From: Methylobacillus flagellatus KT
GTDB taxonomy: Bacteria > Pseudomonadota > Gammaproteobacteria > Burkholderiales > Methylophilaceae
Direction: 5' to 3'
Assembly: GCF_000013705.1 (NCBI RefSeq)
Contig: NC_007947.1
Location: forward strand, 2,666,001 to 2,730,000
Length of the DNA: 64,000 nucleotides
In this document: piece after piece, positions 1-11,381 of the stretch
Layout: each line of letters starts with the position of its first letter
How positions within the stretch are numbered: position 1 is the stretch's first letter
The notes under the pieces: model-generated
What the model saw: the letters and a program-made list of their open reading frames with translations, nothing else
What the model was told of the DNA's origin: nothing
The model's database searches: none
Program-made: the position numbers and the translations under genes

Positions 1-829
1 AGTCGGGGTCAGGGAAGTAGCGGTAGTCGTTCGCCTCCTCCTTGGTGCGCATGGCGCGCGTTTCCCCGGTGTCGGGATTGAACAGTACCGTCGCCTGCTC
101 GATCTTGCCACCATCCTCCAGCGTTTCGATCTGCCAGCGGGTCTCAAACTCGATTGCCTGTTGCATGAAGCGGAAAGAATTGAGGTTCTTGATCTCGCGA
201 CGTGTGCCCAGCTTTTCTTGACCCTTCCGACGCACCGAGACGTTGACATCACAGCGGAAACTGCCCTCCTGCATATTGCCGTCGCAGATATTGATCCACT
301 GCACCAGCTCATGCAGCTTTCGTGCATAGGCCACCGCCTCGGCTGCAGAGCGCATGTCTGGCTCGGTCACGATTTCCAGCAGCGGCGTACCGGCACGATT
401 GAGGTCGATACCTGACTGACCGGGGCTTGCGCCATGCATGGACTTGCCGGCATCTTCCTCAAGGTGGGCGCGTGTGATGCGAATGGTTTTTTCCGTATCG
501 CCGACCTGGATGGTCAAGGCCCCCTTGCCCACCACCGGGAGTTCATATTGGCTTATCTGGTAGCCCTTGGGCAGGTCAGGATAGAAATAATTCTTGCGCG
601 CGAAGACCGAGCGCGGCGCGATCTCGGCATTGACGGCAAGGCCAAAGCGGATCGCGCATTGCACGGCTTCCTTGTTCAGTACCGGTAATACGCCTGGCAG
701 GGCGACATCCACCACATTCGCCTGTGTATTCGGTTCTGCACCGAAAGCCGTGCTACTGCCGGAGAAAATCTTGGATCTGGTATTGAGCTGGACATGCGTT
801 TCCAGCCCGATGACGACTTCCCAACTCAT
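1..829 (-). CDS. gatB: Asp/Glu-tRNA(Asn/Gln) amidotransferase subunit B, 5' part only
   Basis: Subunit B of the GatCAB amidotransferase binds misacylated Glu-tRNA(Gln) or Asp-tRNA(Asn) and activates the acyl group for transamidation in the cytoplasm. The reverse strand translates without a stop from the ATG at 829 to the window edge. It opens with [17 protein letters not shown] and continues through [16 protein letters not shown] and [19 protein letters not shown], all typical of the GatB catalytic cradle. About 276 residues are visible and the C-terminal part, including the tRNA-binding tail domain, lies outside. The start ATG overlaps the gatA stop as ATGA, so the two are translationally coupled. 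Identification is firm. Confidence 0.96.
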   Translation of the reverse strand, partial: MSWEVVIGLETHVQLNTRSKIFSGSSTAFGAEPNTQANVVDVALPGVLPVLNKEAVQCAIRFGLAVNAEIAPRSVFARKNYFYPDLPKGYQISQYELPVVGKGALTIQVGDTEKTIRITRAHLEEDAGKSMHGASPGQSGIDLNRAGTPLLEIVTEPDMRSAAEAVAYARKLHELVQWINICDGNMQEGSFRCDVNVSVRRKGQEKLGTRREIKNLNSFRFMQQAIEFETRWQIETLEDGGKIEQATVLFNPDTGETRAMRTKEEANDYRYFPDPD

Positions 830-2298
830 GATGCGATTCCTTCAGGCATGCGGGTATGCCAATCTGTGACTTGTTGATAGACATGCCCGGCATTGAGCAT
901 GCGCGCTTCGTCGAAATAGTTGCCGATGATCTGCAGACCCACGGGCAGCTCAACGCCGTCTGCTGCTGGCGCGAATCCGGCAGGAATACTCATGCCCGGC
1001 AAACCTGCGAGGTTGACGGCAATGGTGTAGATATCCTGCAGGTACATCGAGACCGGATCATCCGCCTTCTCGCCGGACTTGAACGCGGTGGAAGGCGCAG
1101 TCGGGCCGAGGATGAGGTCGCACTGTTCGAATGCCTTGGCGAAATCCTCTGCGATCAGGCGGCGTATCTGCTGCGCCTTGAGGTAATAGGCATCGTAGTA
1201 ACCAGCGCTTAACACATAGGTGCCAATCAGGATGCGGCGCTTGACTTCCTCGCCGAAACCTTCGGCACGGCTCTTGCAATACATGTCCATGAGGTCATCG
1301 TATTCGGCGGCGCGATGGCCGAAACGCACGCCGTCGTAGCGCGACAGGTTGCTGGAAGCTTCGGCAGGTGCGAGCACGTAATAGACGGGAATGGACAACA
1401 TGGTGTTGGGCAGGGTGACCTCGACGATTTCCGCGCCCAGCTTGCGGTATTCGTCCACTGCCGCCTCTATCACTTTTGCCACACCGGCATCCAGGCCTTC
1501 GGCGAAATACTCCTTGGGCAAGCCGATCCTGATGCCTGCCAGCGATTTACCCAGCTCGCGGGTGTAGTCCTCCTTCTCGCGCTGCAGGCTGGTGGAATCC
1601 CGCTCATCGAAGCCGGTCATCACATTCATCATCAGCGCCATGTCCTCGGCAGAATGCGCCATGGGTCCAGCCTGGTCCAGGCTGGAGGCAAACGCGATCA
1701 TGCCGTAACGGGAAGCCAGACCGTAAGTGGGTTTAAGGCCTGACAGGCCACATAGCGAGGCTGGCTGGCGAATCGAGCCGCCGGTATCGGTGCCAGTGGC
1801 CGCGGCACAAAGGCGAGCCGCCACAGCAGCCGCGCTGCCGCCCGAACTGCCGCCGGGAACACGGCTGCGGTCCCAAGGATTCTGCACCTTGCCGAAATAG
1901 GAAGTCTCGTTGGAGGAGCCCATCGCGAACTCATCCATATTGGTCTTGCCCAGATTGACGGCGCCGGCAGCATTGAAGCGCTCGATGATGCCTGCATCAT
2001 AAGGGGCAATGAAGTTTTCCAGCATCCTGGAGCCGCAAGTGGTCCGCCAGCCCTTGGCACAGAAAATGTCCTTTTGCGCAATTGGGATGCCCGTGAGCGG
2101 TCCCGCGTCGCCATTGGCGATACGCTGGTCGGCCGCCTGGGCCTGGGCCAGGCTCAGCTCCGGGTTAACGGTGATATAGGCATTGATCTCCGGGTTCAGC
2201 TGGGCAATGCGGTTGAGATACTCCTGCGTCAATTCGACGCTAGATATCTCCTTGCTGGCCAACATGTCGGCCAGTTGTTTCAAACTATGATTGATCAT
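826..2298 (-). CDS. gatA: Asp/Glu-tRNA(Asn/Gln) amidotransferase subunit A
   Basis: The glutaminase subunit of GatCAB releases ammonia from glutamine or asparagine and channels it to GatB. The 490-residue length is normal. The amidase-signature Lys lies in [10 protein letters not shown] (about residue 78), and the Ser-cisSer-Lys machinery is completed by the serines in [13 protein letters not shown] and [15 protein letters not shown]. It starts at an ATG 9 nt downstream of gatC and ends overlapping gatB, giving a compact gatC-gatA-gatB operon. Nothing is unusual. Confidence 0.97.
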   Translation of the reverse strand: MINHSLKQLADMLASKEISSVELTQEYLNRIAQLNPEINAYITVNPELSLAQAQAADQRIANGDAGPLTGIPIAQKDIFCAKGWRTTCGSRMLENFIAPYDAGIIERFNAAGAVNLGKTNMDEFAMGSSNETSYFGKVQNPWDRSRVPGGSSGGSAAAVAARLCAAATGTDTGGSIRQPASLCGLSGLKPTYGLASRYGMIAFASSLDQAGPMAHSAEDMALMMNVMTGFDERDSTSLQREKEDYTRELGKSLAGIRIGLPKEYFAEGLDAGVAKVIEAAVDEYRKLGAEIVEVTLPNTMLSIPVYYVLAPAEASSNLSRYDGVRFGHRAAEYDDLMDMYCKSRAEGFGEEVKRRILIGTYVLSAGYYDAYYLKAQQIRRLIAEDFAKAFEQCDLILGPTAPSTAFKSGEKADDPVSMYLQDIYTIAVNLAGLPGMSIPAGFAPAADGVELPVGLQIIGNYFDEARMLNAGHVYQQVTDWHTRMPEGIAS

Positions 2299-2307
2299 GA
2301 CAGGGAC

Positions 2308-2595
2308 TTATTCGATGACTTTGGGTACGAGGTAGAGACCGTTCTCAACGGCCGGTGCGATGGATTGCAGCAAGTCGCGCTGGTTGCTTTCGGTCACCAC
2401 ATCCTCTCGCAGGCGCTGCGTCACGTCCTGGGAATGCGACATGGGCACGATCCCACTGGTGTCTACGGCCTGCATTTCCTCGATCAGGCCGAGAATTCCG
2501 GAAAGCTTGACCAGGGTCGCTTCGGCCTCTTCCTCGCTGACAGCGATCCGTGCAAGGTGCGCAATCCTTTTGACGTCATGTGTGTTGAGTGACAT
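2308..2595 (-). CDS. gatC: Asp/Glu-tRNA(Asn/Gln) amidotransferase subunit C
   Basis: This small structural subunit wraps around the GatA-GatB interface. It has 95 residues, beginning [21 protein letters not shown], the conserved GatC N-terminus, followed by the VDTSGIVPM segment and a C-terminal YLVPKVIE that matches the family ending. It is the first gene of the gatCAB operon, about 40 nt downstream of a -10 box on the minus strand. Confidence 0.95.
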   Translation of the reverse strand: MSLNTHDVKRIAHLARIAVSEEEAEATLVKLSGILGLIEEMQAVDTSGIVPMSHSQDVTQRLREDVVTESNQRDLLQSIAPAVENGLYLVPKVIE

Positions 2596-2635
2596 TTATC
2601 CAATCCAAATCTTAAATTTCCGGGAGATATCAGGT

Positions 2636-3760
<1,125 letters not shown>

Positions 3761-3784
3761 ATTGCGTTATCATGCGTACGGAAT

Positions 3785-3812
3785 CAGGCCATATCACAAT
3801 GGCCTGTTTTTT
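3785..3812 (+). terminator. intrinsic terminator after mreB
   Basis: CAGGCCAT (3785-3792) and ATGGCCTG (3799-3806) form an 8-bp stem with a 6-nt loop, followed directly by six T. It lies between mreB and mreC, so it probably sets a higher MreB:MreC ratio by partial termination. Confidence 0.85.
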
Positions 3813-3880
3813 ATTACCCGGCGCCCTGCAGGCTCCGCCATACCCTAGCAAACTAGACCAGACAACTACTTACATATCTC

Positions 3881-4813
3881 ATGCCACGCGCCTTAGAACA
3901 CCAACACCACACTGGCTTCTTTGTTCGCGGCCCGAGCCCCATCGCACGCCTGCTGTTTTTTTCCGTGCTATCTTTGGCGCTGATTGTCACGGATGCACGG
4001 CTCAACTACCTTATCGAAGTGCGCCAGGGATTCATTGCCCTGCTTCACCCCCTGCAGATCATTGCCAATGCCCCGCTCAGCCTGGTTGAAGACGTAGGGG
4101 CATACCTGCATACCCAGACTACCCTGGCGGAAGAGAACACCCGCCTGCGGCACCAGGCCCTGATGCATGCGGAAGAGCTGCAGCGCTTCCAGGCGCTGAT
4201 GGCTGAGAATGAGCGACTACGCAGCTTGCTGGGCGCAGCCCAGGTATCCAGCCAGCCGGCAAGGCTTGCCGAGATATTGCATATGGGGCGCGACCCGTTC
4301 AGCCACAAGGTGGTCGTCAACCTCGGCTCAAGGCAGAACATCGTTCCGGGCCAGGCGGCAATTGATGAGCACGGGGTGATCGGCCAGGTCACGCGCGTTT
4401 ATCCTTTCAGCAGCGAAGTGACGCTGATTACCGACAAAGAGCTCTCCATCCCTGTACAGATCGAACGGAACGGTTTGCGGGCCATCGCGTTCGGGCAAGG
4501 ACGCAATGCGACATTGGAATTGCCCTCCCTGCCTGCGAACGTTGATATCCAGGTAGGTGACAAACTGGTGACTTCCGGCATCGATGGTATCTACCCGCCA
4601 GGCCTGGCTGTCGCCGAAATCATCCGCGTAGAGGCCGACGGCGACTCGCCCTTTGCCCATATCATCGGCAAACCCATCGCCGGTATCGATCGTCACAGGC
4701 AACTCCTTCTGGTCAGCATTCCCCAGGTTGAGCGCCCGGCAGACAGCAGCGCTGTGAAAACCAACTCCGCCACTCAAAAAACCACCCCGACCAAGCGCCA
4801 TGTCCGCAACTAG
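3881..4813 (+). CDS. mreC: rod-shape-determining protein MreC
   Basis: MreC is a bitopic inner-membrane scaffold of the elongasome that contacts PBP2 in the periplasm. Of its 310 residues, the cytoplasmic N-terminus is followed by one membrane segment (about residues 23-45), a coiled coil rich in Glu/Leu (about 75-115), and the beta-domain with RDPFSHKVVVNLGSRQNIVPGQ and the later VTSGIDGIYPPGLAVA typical of MreC. The basic, Thr-rich tail is variable in the family. It overlaps mreD by 14 nt. Confidence 0.96.
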   Translation: MPRALEHQHHTGFFVRGPSPIARLLFFSVLSLALIVTDARLNYLIEVRQGFIALLHPLQIIANAPLSLVEDVGAYLHTQTTLAEENTRLRHQALMHAEELQRFQALMAENERLRSLLGAAQVSSQPARLAEILHMGRDPFSHKVVVNLGSRQNIVPGQAAIDEHGVIGQVTRVYPFSSEVTLITDKELSIPVQIERNGLRAIAFGQGRNATLELPSLPANVDIQVGDKLVTSGIDGIYPPGLAVAEIIRVEADGDSPFAHIIGKPIAGIDRHRQLLLVSIPQVERPADSSAVKTNSATQKTTPTKRHVRN

Positions 4814-5279
4814 CCTGAAACCCGTATACCTGTCGTTACTGGTGGCATTGCTCATGCAAATCCTGCCATGGTCAGGCAGCCTGCTGACAATACGCCCAGA
4901 ATTTCTCCTGCTGACTGTGCTTTATTGGACACTGAGAGCGCCCCATCTGTGCAATATCGGCACCGCTTGGTTCGCCGGCCTCATGATGGACCTGGCTTCA
5001 GGCGGGTTATTCGGTCAGTTTGCGCTCGCTTATTCCGCTGCGTCTTTTTTTGCAGTGTCCTACCAGCGACGCCTTGCCCTATTCAACATCTGGCAACAAG
5101 CAGGTTACGTGTTTCTGCTGCTCCTGCTCAGCCAGGTCATCACCCTGGTGCTGAAACTATTCTCCGGTGGTGAGCTGCCGGGCTGGCAATATTTCCTGCC
5201 CAGTGTCAGCGGCATCCTGCTCTGGCAATTCGTCACCTTTTCACGTCTCCGTATCGATAGCCGATCCGACCAGGCCTGA
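4800..5279 (+). CDS. mreD: rod-shape-determining membrane protein MreD
   Basis: MreD is a small integral membrane partner of MreC, PBP2 and RodA. Its 159 residues contain about five hydrophobic segments, starting with YLSLLVALLMQILPW. The family-like WFAGLMMDLASGGLFGQFALAYS stretch, around residues 58-80, contains the conserved GLxxDL element. It starts inside the mreC 3' end and stops 2 nt before mrdA, so the genes are tightly coupled. Confidence 0.93.
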   Translation: MSATSLKPVYLSLLVALLMQILPWSGSLLTIRPEFLLLTVLYWTLRAPHLCNIGTAWFAGLMMDLASGGLFGQFALAYSAASFFAVSYQRRLALFNIWQQAGYVFLLLLLSQVITLVLKLFSGGELPGWQYFLPSVSGILLWQFVTFSRLRIDSRSDQA

Positions 5280-5281
5280 TC

Positions 5282-7225
5282 TTGCGTATGAGACCCCGTC
5301 GTTCAGAACTCAAGAACTACCAGAAGGAGCAACGCGATTTTCGTTCTCGGCTGGCTGCCGGAGCAGTGCTGGTTGTGATTTGCTTCGGCATCCTGATCGC
5401 TCGCTTCACCTACCTGCAATATACGAAATATGACCATTACCAGACCATGGCCGAGAACAACCGCATCTCACTGGTGCCCATCGTGCCGAACCGCGGGCTG
5501 ATTCTGGACCGCAACGGAGTAGTGCTGGCACAGAACTCTTTCGTATATACGCTGGAAATCACGCCGGCCAAGGTCGCCAGCAGCGTGGAGGAAACCATTG
5601 ATGAGCTGGCGAAGCTGATCGAAGTCAGTGCTAACGACCGCAAGCGTTTCAAGAAACTTCGTGCCCAAACCCATAGTTTCGAGAGCATCCCTATCCGCAC
5701 ACACCTCAACGAGGATGAAGCCGCCAGGATTGCCGTCAACCGCTTTCGCCTGCCAGGAGTGGAGATCCGATCGCGCCTGTTTCGCCAGTACCCACAAGGG
5801 AAATCAGGTTCTCATATCATCGGTTACATAGGCCGTATCAATGATCGCGACCTAGAGAACCTCAGGGAATCGGGCGACCTTTCCAATTACAAAGGCTCCG
5901 ACCACATCGGCAAAAGCGGCCTGGAACAATATTACGAGCCACAGCTGCATGGTGTCACCGGCTTCCAGCAAGTAGAAATCGACGCGGGCGGCCATGCAGT
6001 GCGCGTACTATCCAGCACTCCGCCAATCCCTGGCAACAACCTGATTCTTTCCATCGACAGCAAATTGCAGCGCATTGCCGAGGAAGCCTTCGGCGATTAC
6101 CGTGGCGCCCTAGTGGCAATTGAGCCCAGCACGGGAGAAGTGCTCGCATATGTCAGTCAACCCGGCTATGACCCCAATCTCTTCGTTGACGGGATTGACA
6201 GCGAAAGCTGGAAAGAACTCAATGAATCACTGGACAAGCCCTTGGTCAATCGCCCCTTGCGCGGCGTCTATCCTCCGGGCTCCACTTTCAAACCGTTCGT
6301 CGCCCTGGCCGGGCTTGAGGCTGGAAAGCGCGCGCCACCATTCAGCATCAGCGACCCGGGATTTTTTACACTTCCTGGAAATTCGCACCGCTACCGCGAC
6401 TGGAAGCCAAGCGGCCATGGCACCGTTGACATCCGCAAGGCCATTGCAGTTTCTTGCGATACCTTCTTTTATGGGCTGGCCATGGAATTGGGGATAGAAA
6501 AGCTTACGTCGTTCGTCAGCCACTTCGGTTTCGGTAAACCTTCCGGCATCGACATCAAGGGTGAAATGAGCGGACTGTTGCCCACACCCGAATGGAAGCG
6601 CCGCCGCTTCAAGCAAGCCTGGTTCCCAGGCGAGACTGTCATTGTCGGCATCGGCCAGGGTTATATGCTCGCTACCCCAATGCAGCTGGCGCAGGCCACG
6701 GCCATTCTCGCCAACAATGGCAAGGCCATGCGCCCCCACCTGGTTTCCGCCATCCAGGAGAGCAAGAGCGGCCATATCCACCCCATCCCGCCAGAAGTCA
6801 TTGACCAGGTATCGCTCAACCCGAAAAATGTCGACATCGTGAAACAAGGCATGATGGATGTCACCCTGCCAGGTGGCACTGCGGCCAGGCTGGGTGCCGA
6901 CAGCCCCTACCTGATGGCATCCAAGACCGGCACGGCCCAGGTGGTCGGCATCAAGCAAAATGAGAAATACAACGAGAGCAAGATGCACGAGCGGCACCTC
7001 GACCACGCCTTGTTCATCACCTACGCGCCCGCGGAAGACCCCAAGATTGCCATCGCCGTGATTGTGGAAAATGGCCGCCACGGCGGGTCTACCGCAGGCC
7101 CGATCGCACGACGTGTGATGGATTACTATTTGCTAGGCAAAGAGCCGCCATCGGAAAAACCGGCAGCGGAAGACCCCAGCGTAGGCGCATCGGTCACCCC
7201 AGAGGCAAACACCCATGATGAGTAA
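5282..7225 (+). CDS. mrdA: penicillin-binding protein 2 (elongasome transpeptidase)
   Basis: PBP2 is the class B transpeptidase that cross-links peptidoglycan during lateral wall growth. After a short cytoplasmic tail there is one membrane anchor (about residues 22-44), then the pedestal domain containing NRGLILDRNGVVLAQNSF. The transpeptidase domain has the nucleophile in PGSTFKPF (Ser about 334), the SCD motif in AVSCDTFFYG and the KTG motif in ASKTGTAQVVG. The listed start is a TTG and an in-frame ATG six bases on (5288) is equally possible. Length is 647 residues from the TTG. Confidence 0.97.
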   Translation: MRMRPRRSELKNYQKEQRDFRSRLAAGAVLVVICFGILIARFTYLQYTKYDHYQTMAENNRISLVPIVPNRGLILDRNGVVLAQNSFVYTLEITPAKVASSVEETIDELAKLIEVSANDRKRFKKLRAQTHSFESIPIRTHLNEDEAARIAVNRFRLPGVEIRSRLFRQYPQGKSGSHIIGYIGRINDRDLENLRESGDLSNYKGSDHIGKSGLEQYYEPQLHGVTGFQQVEIDAGGHAVRVLSSTPPIPGNNLILSIDSKLQRIAEEAFGDYRGALVAIEPSTGEVLAYVSQPGYDPNLFVDGIDSESWKELNESLDKPLVNRPLRGVYPPGSTFKPFVALAGLEAGKRAPPFSISDPGFFTLPGNSHRYRDWKPSGHGTVDIRKAIAVSCDTFFYGLAMELGIEKLTSFVSHFGFGKPSGIDIKGEMSGLLPTPEWKRRRFKQAWFPGETVIVGIGQGYMLATPMQLAQATAILANNGKAMRPHLVSAIQESKSGHIHPIPPEVIDQVSLNPKNVDIVKQGMMDVTLPGGTAARLGADSPYLMASKTGTAQVVGIKQNEKYNESKMHERHLDHALFITYAPAEDPKIAIAVIVENGRHGGSTAGPIARRVMDYYLLGKEPPSEKPAAEDPSVGASVTPEANTHDE

Positions 7226-8309
7226 ACTGCTTAAGCGCCTAGTCCGGCATATCGACGGCTTTCTGATGTGCTGCCTGATCGTCACCATCATCCTGGCCTT
7301 GTGCGTGCTTTACAGCGCTTCCGGCCAAAGCATGGGCAAGATTACCAACCAGCTGATTAATATCAGTGTCGCTGTCAGCTTGATGTGGATTGCTGCCAAT
7401 GTCTCGCCCCAGATTCTGGAGCGCATTGCATTGCCTGCCTATGTGGTGGGCGTATTGCTGCTGATCAGCGTGGCGCTGTTCGGCGAAATCAGCCATGGTG
7501 CCAGGCGCTGGCTGCATATCGGCGTTGCCAAGATTCAGCCTTCGGAGCTGATGAAGATTGCCGTTCCGATGTTGCTGGCCTGGTACTTCTCCCGCCGCGA
7601 ATCCGCCGCCACATTGAAGGACCATCTCGTCGGCACGATATTGCTCGCGATCCCGGTCGGCCTGATCATGAAGCAGCCCGATCTTGGCACCTCGCTGATG
7701 ATTGCCGCTTCCGGATTTTATGTCTTGTTCCTTGCAGGATTGAGCTGGCGCATCCTGATCGGCGCGGCCGTCGGCATAAGCGTTGCTGCCCCCATTCTCT
7801 GGACCATGCTGCACGATTACCAGCGCCGACGTATCGAAATACTCTTTGATCCCTATCAGGATCCTTTGGGCGCCGGATATCACACCATACAGGCCAGCAT
7901 CGCACTGGGATCCGGCGGCCTCGCAGGCAAGGGCTGGCTCAATGGCACCCAATCCCAGCTCGACTTCCTGCCCGAGCGGACTACCGATTTTATCTTCGCC
8001 GTATTCGGCGAGGAATTCGGCCTGCTGGGCAATATCTTGCTCATCCTGCTGTTTACCATCATCATTGGCCGCGGCTTAGTGATCGCTGCCCAGGCACAAG
8101 GCACATTCAGCCGCTTATTGGCCGGCAGCATCACCCTGACCTTTTTCACTTATGTGTTTGTCAACATAGGCATGGTCAGCGGTATTTTGCCCGTCGTGGG
8201 TGTGCCCTTGCCGCTCATCAGCTACGGCGGCACATCGCTGGTTACCCTGCTGGTCGGTTTTGGCATACTCATGAGTATTCACACGCACAAGAAGCTTGTT
8301 ACCTCATAG
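7215..8309 (+). CDS. rodA: SEDS peptidoglycan glycosyltransferase RodA
   Basis: RodA polymerises lipid II glycan strands in complex with PBP2. The 364 residues hold about ten membrane segments. SEDS signatures are visible: ISHGARRWLHIG, the WIQPSE-like KIQPSELMKI, KQPDLGTS, and the C-terminal VPLPLISYGGTS. It overlaps the mrdA stop by 11 nt and may start at either of two adjacent ATGs (7215 or 7218), continuing the mreCD-mrdA-rodA operon. Confidence 0.97.
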   Translation: MMSKLLKRLVRHIDGFLMCCLIVTIILALCVLYSASGQSMGKITNQLINISVAVSLMWIAANVSPQILERIALPAYVVGVLLLISVALFGEISHGARRWLHIGVAKIQPSELMKIAVPMLLAWYFSRRESAATLKDHLVGTILLAIPVGLIMKQPDLGTSLMIAASGFYVLFLAGLSWRILIGAAVGISVAAPILWTMLHDYQRRRIEILFDPYQDPLGAGYHTIQASIALGSGGLAGKGWLNGTQSQLDFLPERTTDFIFAVFGEEFGLLGNILLILLFTIIIGRGLVIAAQAQGTFSRLLAGSITLTFFTYVFVNIGMVSGILPVVGVPLPLISYGGTSLVTLLVGFGILMSIHTHKKLVTS

Positions 8310-8355
8310 GAAAGAAAGGAGCGAAATAGGCCTATTGATCCAGGCCTGCAGACCC

Positions 8356-9288
8356 ATGAAACTGATACGCAACCTGATTCCTGGCATCATTGCCCTGACG
8401 ATGGCCGCCTGCGGTGGCGGCAGCAGCGTCAAACCCGAAGCGAGCAAGCCTGCTCCGACAACCCAATCTACCCCCAAGAAAGGGGGCTATTACCTGGACG
8501 ACGGCCCGGGCGACAACCCACCAGCCGACATTGACAGCATACCGGACGCCAAGCCGCGTGCCGAAACACCGCTGCCACGTGCCAACCGTCCGTATACGGC
8601 ACTGGGGCGCCGTTACACGCCGCTGACAGAACATACCCCCTATAAGCAACGCGGCATTGCCTCATGGTATGGCAAGCGCTACCATGGCCAGAAAACGTCC
8701 AGCGGCGAAGTCTACGACATGTATGCCATGACCGGCGCACATACCATCCTGCCGCTGCCAAGTTATGTCCGTGTCACCAACCCGGAGAACGGGCGCTCCG
8801 TCATCGTCCGCATCAATGACCGCGGCCCTTTCCATGACAACCGGCTGATTGATCTTTCATACGCTGCCGCCTACAAGTTGCGCCTGGTGGAAAAAGGCAG
8901 CGGGATTGTCGAGGTGGAAGCCCTGGACGAATATGGCCAGCCGATTTCAGCCCCGGCGGGCTCCCCAGTTGATCAACAGGCAAGGCCTGCGCTTGCAGAG
9001 GCCGGCAATGGCAACCTCACCAATGCAATGAGTGAAACCGTCACTACCCCACCCATCACAGGTGCCTATGTGCAGGTGGGCGCATTCTCGATCAAGGCAA
9101 ACGGCGACCGGCTGGTCGAGACATTGCAGCAAAGCCAGCTCGCAAACGATGTCCAGATAGAGAATTGGTATAATGCCGGAACTTATCGCGTGCGCCTCGG
9201 ACCATATAACAGCCGCCAGCAGGCAGAGGCCGCAGCGGAAAAGATCAAGCAGACACTCAATACCAACGCAATCGTGGTATACCAGTGA
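8356..9288 (+). CDS. rlpA: septal-ring lytic transglycosylase RlpA, lipoprotein
   Basis: RlpA-type proteins bind denuded glycan and cleave stem-less strands in the periplasm. From the ATG at 8356 the protein (310 aa) begins MKLIRNLIPGIIALTMAAC, a lipobox signal with the lipidated Cys at about residue 19. A Pro-rich linker follows, then the double-psi beta-barrel (RGIASWYGKRYHGQKTSSGE, RINDRGPFHDNRLIDLSY), then a C-terminal SPOR domain (about residues 235-310, YVQVGAFSIKANGDRL). An in-frame TTG at 8296 would extend it but would bury the signal peptide. It follows rodA by 46 nt. Confidence 0.94.
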   Translation: MKLIRNLIPGIIALTMAACGGGSSVKPEASKPAPTTQSTPKKGGYYLDDGPGDNPPADIDSIPDAKPRAETPLPRANRPYTALGRRYTPLTEHTPYKQRGIASWYGKRYHGQKTSSGEVYDMYAMTGAHTILPLPSYVRVTNPENGRSVIVRINDRGPFHDNRLIDLSYAAAYKLRLVEKGSGIVEVEALDEYGQPISAPAGSPVDQQARPALAEAGNGNLTNAMSETVTTPPITGAYVQVGAFSIKANGDRLVETLQQSQLANDVQIENWYNAGTYRVRLGPYNSRQQAEAAAEKIKQTLNTNAIVVYQ

Positions 9289-9340
9289 AGGTGTTGGCTA
9301 TCCCCGACTGAACCCTAACCCATTGAGTTAAAGAGATTCT

Positions 9341-10498
9341 ATGTCCTACCTTTCCATCTACAAACCAGTCACGATCATCGCTGTGGCAGCTGCCTTTACA
9401 GCCAACATGCTGATGGCGCACGCAGCAGATATCCCCCAGCCGCCCACGCTGGCGGTAAAGTCCTACCAGCTGTATGACTTCAATAGCGAACGAGTGATCG
9501 CGGAGCAGGATGGCAACTCCCGTGTCGAGCCCGCCTCCCTCACCAAGATCATGACTGCCTACCTTGCATTCAAAGCCATCAAGAACGGCCACTTGACCCT
9601 GACGCAGACACTGCCGGTCAGCGTCAAGGCCTGGAAGGTGGAAGGCTCCAAGATGTTCATCGAACCCAATAAGCCTGTCACGGTGGATGAGTTGCTGCAC
9701 GGCATGATCATCCAGTCCGGCAATGATGCCTCCATTGCCCTGGCTGAAGGCATCGCAGGCTCCGAGGAAGGCTTCGCCGAGCTCATGAACAAGGAAGCCG
9801 CCCGGCTGGGGATGAAAGGCACCCATTACGTCAACGCCACCGGCCTGCCAGACCCGCAACACTATACTACCGCGCATGATCTGGCACTGCTGGCGGCCGC
9901 ACTGATCCGCGACTTCCCTGACCATTACAAGCGCCTGTACTCCATGAAGGAATACACCTATAACAAGATCAGCCAGCCCAACCGCAACCGCCTGTTATGG
10001 CTGGACCCTTACGTTGACGGCATGAAGACCGGGCACACCAAGAGCGCGGGCTACTGCCTGGTCACTTCGGCCAAACGCGGTGATACCCGCATGATCTCGG
10101 TCGTACTCGGCGCTCCATCTGACGCCGCCCGGGCGACAGAGAGCCAGAAACTGCTCAACTACGGCTTCCAGTTCTATGAATCCAAGCTGGTGTACAAGCG
10201 CGGTGCCGAAGTCAGCAGCCTCAAGGTGTGGAAAGGTGCGGAGAATAGCGTTGTGGCAACGGTGGCCAAGAATGTCTCCATCACCTTGCCCAAGGGCGAA
10301 TATGCCCGGGTCAAGGCCAAGGTAGTCAGTCAACAGCCCTTGATCGCGCCGGTCAGCGCCGGTCAACAGGTTGGCAAGATCCAGTTCATCCTGGATGACA
10401 AGGTCATCGCCGAACATAAGCTGGTCGCCGCCAAGAATGTGGCAGTCGCCGGCATCTTTGGCCGCATGCTGGATACAATCAAGCTCTGGTTCGAGTAA
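9341..10498 (+). CDS. dacA: D-alanyl-D-alanine carboxypeptidase (PBP5/6 family)
   Basis: This enzyme removes the terminal D-Ala from peptidoglycan pentapeptides in the periplasm. Its 385 residues start with a Sec signal ending near MAHAA. The S11 peptidase motifs are SxxK (PASLTKIM, Ser about 66), SGN in IQSGNDASIA, and KTG in MKTGHTKSAG. The C-terminal PBP5 beta-domain is followed by an amphipathic helix (MLDTIKLWFE) for membrane attachment. It sits between rlpA and the D-amino-acid transaminase. Confidence 0.96.
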   Translation: MSYLSIYKPVTIIAVAAAFTANMLMAHAADIPQPPTLAVKSYQLYDFNSERVIAEQDGNSRVEPASLTKIMTAYLAFKAIKNGHLTLTQTLPVSVKAWKVEGSKMFIEPNKPVTVDELLHGMIIQSGNDASIALAEGIAGSEEGFAELMNKEAARLGMKGTHYVNATGLPDPQHYTTAHDLALLAAALIRDFPDHYKRLYSMKEYTYNKISQPNRNRLLWLDPYVDGMKTGHTKSAGYCLVTSAKRGDTRMISVVLGAPSDAARATESQKLLNYGFQFYESKLVYKRGAEVSSLKVWKGAENSVVATVAKNVSITLPKGEYARVKAKVVSQQPLIAPVSAGQQVGKIQFILDDKVIAEHKLVAAKNVAVAGIFGRMLDTIKLWFE

Positions 10499-10509
10499 TC
10501 CTGCGCTGC

Positions 10510-11376
10510 ATGGATGACACCGTCTACCTCAATGGCTCATTCATGCCATTGGCACAAGCCACGGTCCCGGTCCTGGACCGTGGCTTTATCTTCGGCGATG
10601 GCGTGTATGAAGTCATCCCCGTGTATTCTGGCCATCCATTCCGCCTTGAGGAACACCTCGCCCGGCTTGCCATGAACCTGGAAGCAGTCCGGATCCGCAA
10701 CCCGCTTGTCATCACGGCATGGCATGATGCCTGCTCACGGGTCATCGCAGCCAATGCCAGGCTAAGTGACCAATCACTCTACATCCAGGTTACGCGCGGG
10801 GTCGCGCCGCGTGATCAGGCATTTCCCCGCCCGGACGTGACTCCTACCGTCTTGATCATGAGCATGCCGCTGGTAACGCCAGGGCCCGAATTGGTGGAGT
10901 CCGGCGTCAGTGCGATCACGGCACTTGATATTCGCTGGCAGCGCTGCAATATAAAAGCCACTTCCCTGCTTGCCAATGTTTTGTTGCGGCAGGAAGCCGT
11001 GGATCACGGTGTTGCAGAAACCCTGATGCTGCGTGAGGGCTATCTCACTGAGGGCAGCAGCAGCAATGTCTTCATTGTGAAGAAGGGCGTGTTGCAGGCA
11101 CCGCCTAAGAGCCAGTACATGCTTCCAGGCATCACCTATGATGTCGTACTGGAGCTGGCCCAGGCGCATGGCCTGCCATTCGACATCGCACCGGTAAGCG
11201 AGGCGCAACTGCGCGCGGCAGATGAAATCTGGCTCACCTCATCCACGAAGGAAGTGCTTGCCGTGGTCACGCTGGATGGCGCGAAAGTCAACGACGGCAA
11301 GCCAGGGCCGGTATTCAGACGCATGCATGCGCTGTACCAGGCGTTCAAGAATCAAGTCATGAGGGCCGCAAGGTAA
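10510..11376 (+). CDS. dat: D-amino-acid (D-alanine) transaminase, class IV aminotransferase
   Basis: This PLP enzyme interconverts D-Ala plus 2-oxoglutarate with pyruvate plus D-Glu. The 288-residue fold-type IV protein has the N-terminal VLDRGFIFGDGVYEVIPVY typical of D-amino-acid transaminases. The PLP lysine is at about residue 149 (RCNIKATSL), the LTEGSSSNVFIV loop follows, and then the WLTSSTKEVLAV phosphate/substrate loop. It lies 9 nt after dacA, so it may recycle D-Ala released by that enzyme; this is inference. A branched-chain aminotransferase is less likely given the sequence details. Confidence 0.88.
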   Translation: MDDTVYLNGSFMPLAQATVPVLDRGFIFGDGVYEVIPVYSGHPFRLEEHLARLAMNLEAVRIRNPLVITAWHDACSRVIAANARLSDQSLYIQVTRGVAPRDQAFPRPDVTPTVLIMSMPLVTPGPELVESGVSAITALDIRWQRCNIKATSLLANVLLRQEAVDHGVAETLMLREGYLTEGSSSNVFIVKKGVLQAPPKSQYMLPGITYDVVLELAQAHGLPFDIAPVSEAQLRAADEIWLTSSTKEVLAVVTLDGAKVNDGKPGPVFRRMHALYQAFKNQVMRAAR

Positions 11377-11381
11377 GCAAT